In this document: piece by piece, positions 26,079-31,925 of the stretch
How the letters are laid out: each line of letters begins with the position of its first letter
Position numbering within the stretch: the stretch's first letter is position 1
Assembly: GCA_026988015.1 (NCBI GenBank)
Contig: JALSMA010000071.1
Coordinates: forward strand, 1-36,776
Source: Desulfobulbaceae bacterium
Lineage (GTDB): Bacteria; Desulfobacterota; Desulfobulbia; Desulfobulbales; Desulfocapsaceae
Direction of reading: 5' to 3'
DNA: 36,776 bases
Notes under the pieces: generated by a model
Seen by the model: the letters and a program-made list of their open reading frames with translations, nothing else
What the model was told of the DNA's origin: nothing
Database searches by the model: none
Program-made: the position numbers and the translations under genes

Positions 26079-29000
26079 GGTGAGCAAATGGCTTATCGCC
26101 CTTTGTAAATCCTGGAGCTGAAAGGGTTTCGAGACTGCTTCCTGGAAGCCATAGTCTTTGAATCGTGCCATCACAGGATCATTTGAGTATCCACTGGACA
26201 CCATGACTTTTGCAGCAGGATTTATGGCTAGAATTTCTTTTATTGCATCTTTCCCACCCATTCCTCCAGGGATGGTTAAGTCCATTATTATCACATCTAT
26301 GGTCTGATTTTCCACCACGGACTTTTTATATATTTTGATTGCTTCTTCACCGTTTTTTGCCTCGACGACATCGTACCCGAGTTGCAGAAGTATTGCCCCG
26401 GTCACCTGAAGGATCATGGGGTCATCATCCATGATCATGATGCGTGCACTGTTGGGCACCCTTTTATCCGGTATCTCAGTCCGGGGATTTTCCGGGACCA
26501 TTGTTGCAGTGGTAGCCGGTAGGAAAATCGTAAAGGTAGTTCCGGTTCCAGGTTTCGATTCTGCAAAAAGAAAGCCGCCATGTTTGGTGATAATTGAATG
26601 ACTGACTGCAAGTCCAAGACCGCTACCCGTTTGTTTGGTTGTGAAATAGGGATCAAAAATTTTATCTATAATATGTACCGGAATACCAATTCCGCAATCT
26701 TCTATTACAACCTTTATGTATCTTCCCGTGTTGGCCGCTGGAGAGATTGCCTGTGGATCCATGCTGTTTTTGCAGTTAATAACGATTTTACCTCCATTTG
26801 GCATGGCATGGAGGGCATTTATGATTAAATTCTGGATAACCTGACTGATCTGGTTTTTGTCAATTTCCACAAGCCAGAGGTCATCATGGAAGTGATACTG
26901 ACAGGAAACATTACTGCCGCGTAATACAAAATCAGTGCAGTCACGAATAATTTCAGCCACTGAACAGACCTCTTTGACAGGGTTACCGCCACGTGCAAAT
27001 GTAAGGAGTTGCTGGGTCAATCCTCTGGCACGGATGGAGGCATTTTCCGCCTCTGTGAGTAGGGTTTTCGTTTCCTTTTTGAGATTTTCGTCAAGACGTG
27101 CCAGGTTTATATTTCCCAGAATGGAGGCTAGAATGTTGTTGAAGTCATGGGCGATACCACCGGCGAGAACGCCAATGGACTCAAGTCTTTCAATTTTGAT
27201 AAGCTCCTGCTCCATCATTTTCCGCTCTGAAATATCACGGGCCACGGCAAGGATTGCCGGGGTTCCGTTGAACTCAAAAAATGTACAACTGAGCTCCACC
27301 GGAACTGTCTTACCCTCTTTATCTTTCTGGGCACTTTCAAAGATCTGTTTGCCTGTGCTGGTAATCTCTTTTATATGTGTGGCTAATTCAGGCAGAAATT
27401 CGGCGCTGATAAGGTCCTGGACTTGAAGGTTCAGGATTTCGGCCCGGCAGTACCCAAGCCAGTCAATCGCCACCTGATTGGCTTCAAGGAGGGTTCCTTT
27501 AAGCTCGAAAACAATAATTGCATCATTTGCATTATCAAAAAAGGTTCGGAACTTTTTTTCAGAATTTTTAATTTCTTCCATGTGCAACGCATTGTCAATG
27601 GCGACTGCTGCTTGATTAGCAAAACTCTGGTACATAGATATCTCAGAATCAGAGAACAAGCGTCTGGCATGGGTGTGACCGATGATGACACCAAAGACCA
27701 TATCGCCAACCGTCAAAGGAGCACACAACACAGAGGTAATTTCTTTCTCAAAAACAATGTCTGGAATCGTAAACCTTGTCTCAGTGTTGATGTCAACAAC
27801 AAACATAGGTTTGTTATGTTTCAGAACATAACTGGCAAGTCCCAGTTCTTTTGTTAAAAAGAAGCTTCCTTTGATTTCTTCAGGAAATCCTATGGTATCA
27901 CGGATGATAAGTTTTTCTCCATCGGCGCTGAGTAGTATGAGTGTCGAGAAGTCAAAATGGAGCAGTTCTTTTCCAAGTGAGGTGCATTCCCTAAATAAAT
28001 CTGTTGTTGTCAAGGTTTGGGTGAAATAGTTTGAAAATTCAAGAAGCTTACGAAGCGCATTGGTTCTTTCTGCAACTGTCGCTTCGAGAAAGTCCTGGGC
28101 TTGCTCTAAATCCTCGTTTACCCGGTGTAACCGCTTAATATCCGCAGTTCTCTGGGTTGTCAAGGTGGTGAAGACATGGGCGAGAGTACCCAGTTCGTCG
28201 CGACTGTTGTCGTCGAAGGTGACGTCCAGGTTTCCTTTTCGTAACAACTCTGCTGTCTGTGTCAGGCGCAGGATCCTTGTGGTAATACTTTTATGCAGCA
28301 ACCAGATGATAATCAAGGCGAGGCCAACACCAGTAAGGAGAATGGAAAAATTTATTCTGAGAGTGGAATCACGGGTATCATTAATGTTGTCCCGGGCGTG
28401 ATTTACTTCGTGTTCTGCAAGTGTTAGAAGAGTTTTTGCGGTGACGTTCAGGTTACTCTCCTGGAAAGTGAGATCTTTGAAAACCGATTTTATCTGTTCA
28501 TTGATTGATACTATCCTGATACAGGTTGAGGTGATTTTTGCCAGGGTGGATTCAATTTCCTGTTGGGTTTTTTCACTGATATCAGGGTCAGTAACGGCTC
28601 TTTCAAAAAACTCTTTAACCATGTTGGCCACTGTCTGCATGTCGGATCTTTTTCTGGTGATATAATACTGGTGCACAGTCGACTCGATTTCATTCTGTAA
28701 CTGTTGGAGTTTTGATGCTCCGGAAGACAGTATTCTCAGCGTGTTAAGCATGCTTTCCAGTTGATCTTCAAGGCCTTTTTCAGGGGCGGCAAGTTCGGTT
28801 ATAAGTTCGAAAGAAAGAATGGATGTGTCTGCAAAGCGTTTTGCGGTAGAAAGGTAGAGGCTCAGGTTTATATTATGCTCAGAGAGGACAGGTCCTGTTA
28901 AAGATGTATTTAAAAGTTTTTGGAGTTTTGTACTTAGTGAAATGGCCTTTGCTGCTTCTCGTATTGATGCCTGGGCATACTCTTCATGGGCTCTTTGTAC

Positions 29001-29261
29001 CCCAATCTGAGAATAACTGAGAAAGAAGCTGCTGTGGAGGCGTCTGGCTCTTTGGAGGTTCCTGTCCATTGCGAGAATATGCTTCTGAATCTCAAAATTT
29101 TTCTCAATGATATGTTCTGCCTTGTGGACATAGTGCAAAGAAAAATATCCGCTTGCAGCAACAGTGAAAACAAGAAACAGCAATAGGCCAAATCCAATAC
29201 TGAACTTTGCTGAAATTCTAAGGTTATTACAGTAAGAAAAAGGAGTGCAGGTCTTTTTCAT
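26061..29261 (-). CDS. Membrane hybrid histidine kinase (HAMP-GAF-PAS-HK-receiver)
   Basis: The 1066-residue sensor has TM1 (about 20-42), a long helical periplasmic domain (about 45-300), TM2 (about 305-322), a HAMP domain (about 325-380), a coiled coil, a GAF domain (about 410-560), a PAS domain (about 570-690), a kinase core with GGIAHDFNN (His705), an HATPase domain with EDCGIGIP and GSGLGLAVSHS, and a receiver with Asp994 in IIMDLTIPGG and Lys in VSKPFQ. The gene begins 28 bases after a LivJ-type substrate-binding lipoprotein, so that lipoprotein may present a ligand to the periplasmic helices, as LuxP does for LuxQ; this is inference. The helical periplasmic domain resembles those of chemoreceptors. 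No DNA-binding output is encoded, so a separate partner must act downstream. Confidence 0.91.
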   Translation of the reverse strand: MKKTCTPFSYCNNLRISAKFSIGFGLLLFLVFTVAASGYFSLHYVHKAEHIIEKNFEIQKHILAMDRNLQRARRLHSSFFLSYSQIGVQRAHEEYAQASIREAAKAISLSTKLQKLLNTSLTGPVLSEHNINLSLYLSTAKRFADTSILSFELITELAAPEKGLEDQLESMLNTLRILSSGASKLQQLQNEIESTVHQYYITRKRSDMQTVANMVKEFFERAVTDPDISEKTQQEIESTLAKITSTCIRIVSINEQIKSVFKDLTFQESNLNVTAKTLLTLAEHEVNHARDNINDTRDSTLRINFSILLTGVGLALIIIWLLHKSITTRILRLTQTAELLRKGNLDVTFDDNSRDELGTLAHVFTTLTTQRTADIKRLHRVNEDLEQAQDFLEATVAERTNALRKLLEFSNYFTQTLTTTDLFRECTSLGKELLHFDFSTLILLSADGEKLIIRDTIGFPEEIKGSFFLTKELGLASYVLKHNKPMFVVDINTETRFTIPDIVFEKEITSVLCAPLTVGDMVFGVIIGHTHARRLFSDSEISMYQSFANQAAVAIDNALHMEEIKNSEKKFRTFFDNANDAIIVFELKGTLLEANQVAIDWLGYCRAEILNLQVQDLISAEFLPELATHIKEITSTGKQIFESAQKDKEGKTVPVELSCTFFEFNGTPAILAVARDISERKMMEQELIKIERLESIGVLAGGIAHDFNNILASILGNINLARLDENLKKETKTLLTEAENASIRARGLTQQLLTFARGGNPVKEVCSVAEIIRDCTDFVLRGSNVSCQYHFHDDLWLVEIDKNQISQVIQNLIINALHAMPNGGKIVINCKNSMDPQAISPAANTGRYIKVVIEDCGIGIPVHIIDKIFDPYFTTKQTGSGLGLAVSHSIITKHGGFLFAESKPGTGTTFTIFLPATTATMVPENPRTEIPDKRVPNSARIMIMDDDPMILQVTGAILLQLGYDVVEAKNGEEAIKIYKKSVVENQTIDVIIMDLTIPGGMGGKDAIKEILAINPAAKVMVSSGYSNDPVMARFKDYGFQEAVSKPFQLQDLQRAISHLLTSTPLK

Positions 29262-29289
29262 CTATCAATACCGGACGGGGTAAATCTGC

Positions 29290-30570
29290 TTATTCATCGG
29301 CAGGGTCTCCTAAGTGTGAAAATTTAATATTATTTTGTAGTCCTTCAACCCCCAGTGCAGGTGTTGTCAATTGCAGAATGTTAAAACGTGGAGTTGCGCA
29401 ATCACCAAATTCGTTACAGCTGAGAAGGCCACTGACGCCCTGATGATTCCGGGTGTTGTAGAGAGTCTCTCGCAGGGTTTGTCTGTCTATGGATATTGAA
29501 TTATCCGGGTGGAGTACTGCACTCTTGCGAATCGCATGAAACAACAGCATTGCAGCATCATATGCTGTTGTGTAGTAGCTGTTTACAGGTGCTGAGTGGT
29601 ATTTGGCATTATACTTTTTTGCTAGGGCTTCAACGGAAGGTGTCATAACAGGCTTAGCTGGTCCGACAAAATACATTCCTTTGGCTGCGTCCTGCACTTT
29701 GTCGATAAATGAGTTGGCGATGAGGGCACCATCGCTCATAAGGACAACCTCTTTGAAGTCAGGACGTTTTCTTGCCTGAAGGAGAATATGGTTACCTTCA
29801 GGTTGAAAGAGGGGAAAAAACAGTAGTTCGGCCTGGGCAAGGATTACAGCATTAAGGACAGGTCCCATATCCTCTTCACCTTTGCTGATGGAAGTATCCA
29901 ATACAATCTCACCTCCAAGATTTTCGAATGCTTTGCGAAATCCTTCCGTGAGCCCTTTTGTGTATATGTCACTGTCATTAATAATTGCGGCTTTCGTTAT
30001 ATTCAAGTGGCTGAATGCATAGGTTGCTGCTGTTTTACCTGCATTCTCTTCATTGGCAGTTGTCCGGAAGTATCCTGTGTGGGAGTCGGGAGCTTTCTGG
30101 CCGGCAATGGTGGTGAGAAAAGGGGCGCTGTTGTTACCTGATATCATAACCAGACCAGCTTCAGACATGGCATGTGAAGCGCTGGCTGCAGCAGCGGAAC
30201 AGGTTGTGCCAAGAATGGCCACGGTTTCGGGATCAGCAATTATTTTTAAGACAGCGTTGGCACCTCCTTCTTTTGTGCAGCCGGTGTCTTCTGTCTGCAG
30301 CTGAATGTCATGCCCTAAAATAGTGTTGTCAATGGTGTCGAGAGCAAGCTCAATACCACGGATCTGGCCAAGGCCGATGTCAGCTACATCTCCGGATAAT
30401 GCCTGTAGAATTCCAATTTTGATAGGTGCATTCGGTGCAATTTCAACACAACCTATGGCACTATCACAACCTGCATATTTCTCGCTCTTGTTTTCACAAC
30501 TACTGAGAAAAAAGGGTAGTGTGGCTGCAGCAAATAAGAGGGTGATATAAGAAAGAAAGGTTGTTTCCAT
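29290..30570 (-). CDS. LivJ-type substrate-binding lipoprotein
   Basis: The 426-residue protein belongs to the periplasmic-binding type I family of branched-chain amino acid and amide receptors: IKIGILQALSGDVADIGLGQIRG, LAIDTID-like LALDTID and VAILGTTCSAAAASASHAMSEAGLVMIS are typical. The N-terminus is a lipoprotein signal with lipobox LSSC (22-25), so it should be anchored to a membrane by Cys25. Extra cysteines (CDSAIGC, TGC, LSCNEFGDC) may form disulfides. No Liv-type permease or ATPase is nearby; the gene instead leads into a hybrid histidine kinase 28 bases away, which suggests a sensing and not a transport role. Ligand cannot be read. ATG 30570 lacks a strong ribosome binding site. Confidence 0.88.
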   Translation of the reverse strand: METTFLSYITLLFAAATLPFFLSSCENKSEKYAGCDSAIGCVEIAPNAPIKIGILQALSGDVADIGLGQIRGIELALDTIDNTILGHDIQLQTEDTGCTKEGGANAVLKIIADPETVAILGTTCSAAAASASHAMSEAGLVMISGNNSAPFLTTIAGQKAPDSHTGYFRTTANEENAGKTAATYAFSHLNITKAAIINDSDIYTKGLTEGFRKAFENLGGEIVLDTSISKGEEDMGPVLNAVILAQAELLFFPLFQPEGNHILLQARKRPDFKEVVLMSDGALIANSFIDKVQDAAKGMYFVGPAKPVMTPSVEALAKKYNAKYHSAPVNSYYTTAYDAAMLLFHAIRKSAVLHPDNSISIDRQTLRETLYNTRNHQGVSGLLSCNEFGDCATPRFNILQLTTPALGVEGLQNNIKFSHLGDPADE

Positions 30571-30988
30571 AGTGTTGTCTCAATAATTTGAAGGTAATCT
30601 GAGCCGTGACGGCTTCACGATTGTTTTTGTCGGTAACAGGTTGGTGGAGTCGTGAAAACTCTTTGCCTACCACATTGTACTCCCTTTGGAAAGTGCCTTG
30701 GATGGACATTTTTTAAATTACGACGTACCTGGTGTGCCGAAAAAAAAGAGCCTCGACAGCCTTTAAGGAAAGGCAGTTGGTTGTTACTGGAACGAAAAAA
30801 CAAATTTGAGCCTCGAATATAATCACGACCAGGTAATTCGCTATTCTGAACAGGCAGGAGTACTGTCAGGATATTTCCAACTGCATGCATGACCTGATAT
30901 TGCTTTATTATATGTTTTCCGATCGGAAAAACGCAAGGAATGTTATTGAAAAAAGGAGGCTGGAGTGTTGCGGGGGATATTGTTGTCA
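30571..30988 (-). other. 418-base leader/gap upstream of the binding-protein gene
   Basis: No gene is convincing here; the open frames are antisense noise. On the minus strand it would be the 5' leader of the substrate-binding lipoprotein. It holds a palindrome AGCCGT-G-ACGGCT (30602-30614) 32 bases before the start codon, a perfect stem GCCTTT/AAAGGC with four-base loop (30759-30774) followed on the minus strand by a run of eight T (30740-30747), and a repeated word GAGCCTCGA (30748-30756 and 30808-30816). The stem and T-run could terminate transcription entering from the HTH gene. I cannot match it to a known riboswitch. Confidence 0.4.
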
Positions 30989-31246
30989 TTACTTGATCTT
31001 CTTTTTGCTGAAGCCACCTTTCTTGGTTTTTTTTCGAAGATTCAGTCCTTCTATTAATATCTTAAAGTCAATATTGTTTTTATGTAGTGCGACGAAACAG
31101 GTGACGACTGCAGCTATGGCATTGGGGACCTGCCCTTTTTTTTTGTATGATTGAATATTCTTATCACTCACTTTTATGAGATCACAGAATTTTGGCAAAG
31201 TCATTTCAATATCAAGGAGATGTTTTTTGAATTCAATAAAGGTCAT
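30989..31246 (-). CDS. Small HTH-like putative DNA-binding protein
   Basis: The 85-residue product has GAGGA nine bases upstream of ATG 31246, supporting translation. Residues about 15-45 (LPKFCDLIKVSDKNIQSYKK, then KGQVP) fit a helix-turn-helix of the XRE/phage-regulator sort, in which the second helix starts after a VS turn and a KKG/VP wing follows. The C-terminus is a basic tail (RKKTKKGG...KKKIK). It is transcribed divergently from the lysine-rich peptide gene across a 201-base region containing a perfect palindrome, which would suit an autoregulator. It could also be a leftover of a phage or plasmid. The family assignment is from pattern only. Confidence 0.6.
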   Translation of the reverse strand: MTFIEFKKHLLDIEMTLPKFCDLIKVSDKNIQSYKKKGQVPNAIAAVVTCFVALHKNNIDFKILIEGLNLRKKTKKGGFSKKKIK

Positions 31247-31337
31247 GGTCGTTATTCCTCAACGGGTTTCCGGGAGATATTATGTTGTGAAGTAGCAATG
31301 ACTGGTAAAATTAATGGCAGTAATCCTGCAAAGTTTC

Positions 31338-31366
31338 TTGACAATATAGAGATCATTGTATAGCTA
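31338..31366 (+). promoter_or_regulatory. Possible sigma70 promoter for the lysine-rich gene
   Basis: A perfect TTGACA lies at 31338-31343. With a 17-base spacer the -10 would be TAGCTA (31361-31366), a weak match; TATAGC at 31359 (spacer 15) and TATAAT at 31374-31379 are nearby but badly spaced. The site is about 80-110 bases before ATG 31448 and overlaps a palindrome. Confidence 0.4.
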
Positions 31367-31372
31367 TATAGC
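31363..31372. promoter_or_regulatory. Palindrome in the divergent promoter region (candidate operator)
   Basis: GCTATATAGC is a perfect 10-base palindrome midway between two divergent small genes, right after the presumed -35 box of the plus-strand gene. Its position over the -10 region would let a bound dimer block transcription. The adjacent HTH-like gene product is the obvious candidate ligand, but nothing proves it, and AT-rich palindromes of this size occur by chance. Confidence 0.3.
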
Positions 31373-31447
31373 ATATAATATGTCTTTTGGTAAGAAAAGG
31401 ATTGCTGGAAGCATATATTCACATTCAACTGAGTCCAGGAGGACGAT

Positions 31448-31597
31448 ATGTCAAAAAAGAAAGACAAGAAAAAAGAGAAAGAAAAAAAGAAAGATAAGAA
31501 AAAAGTTTGCACGAAGAAAGAATGTAAGGCCAAAGATGTGAAGAAGAATAAGAAGTCCAAGAAGAAAGATAAGAAAAAGTCCAAAAAGAAGAAATAA
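31448..31597 (+). CDS. 49-residue lysine-rich small protein
   Basis: ATG 31448 is preceded at five bases by AGGAGG (31437-31442), the strongest ribosome binding site in the window. The frame ends at TAA 31595-31597. The product has 31 Lys in 49 residues (63%), with only Asp, Glu, Ser, two Cys (21 and 26, spaced CTKKEC) and a few others; it has no hydrophobic core and must be disordered. Runs of KKK separated by D, E or S resemble histone H1-like or nucleic-acid-binding tails. It follows a promoter-like region, is divergent to an HTH gene, and is followed by a hairpin at 31609. Its function is unknown; binding of DNA, RNA or another polyanion is a guess from charge. A simple A-rich repeat that happens to be open is the alternative, but the ribosome binding site argues against it. 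Confidence 0.6.
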   Translation: MSKKKDKKKEKEKKKDKKKVCTKKECKAKDVKKNKKSKKKDKKKSKKKK

Positions 31598-31925
31598 CTC
31601 CTGCTCATAGCACTGATCAGCACTGCCTGGTCAGTGCTGCATAAGAACTCACCCCACATCAAATCTCCGAGTTTTGTCTCCCCCCTGTTTGCTTCTCTAA
31701 CAGATATTCCGTTTTGTCTCTCTTTTGCTTAAGGTTCTAGTGAAATCAATACTTACAAGATTGGAACTAAAAACTAACCCTTTGCTAACAAAGCAGTGCT
31801 AAATACACGCTGGATCGTTTTTATAGCAAAATAATAGCAGTATGGCGTAATGATTCAGGGTGTTCTGGCGAATTGGTCGGTTACGTTAGCTACTGTGTAG
31901 ACTACTCGGGGAGAGTGGAGTTGCA
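31598..31925 (+). other. Intergenic region between lysine-rich gene and fusion receptor
   Basis: These 328 bases contain a hairpin at 31609-31639 (see separate entry), then AT-rich DNA with two copies of GTTTTGTCTC near 31674 and 31711 and a presumed promoter for the gene at 31926. GGAG at 31917-31920 is that gene's ribosome binding site, five bases before ATG. No open frame of note is seen on either strand. Confidence 0.4.
31609..31639 (+). terminator. Hairpin with two alternative stems after the lysine-rich gene
   Basis: AGCACTGATCA (31609-31619) pairs with TGGTCAGTGCT (31628-31638) over 11 bases with one G-T wobble. The inner copy CAGCACTG (31618-31625) can instead pair with CAGTGCTG (31632-31639) over 8 bases with a six-base loop. 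No T-run follows, so a Rho-independent terminator is not certain; it may protect the 3' end of the short mRNA or act as a two-state structure. Confidence 0.45.

Noticed and set aside
30615-30989. 124-codon minus-strand frame in the leader
   Set aside because: No family resemblance, high content of unusual residues, and it covers the hairpin and repeats, which better explain the region.
31356-31541. 61-codon plus-strand frame, Arg/Lys-rich
   Set aside because: Shifted reading of the same A-rich DNA as the lysine-rich gene; the AGGAGG site fits the ATG at 31448, not this one.
31252-31662. 136-codon minus-strand frame rich in Phe, Ser and Leu
   Set aside because: It is the antisense of the lysine-rich gene; AAA/AAG read backwards gives TTT/CTT. 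It overlaps the shared promoter region and has no ribosome binding site.
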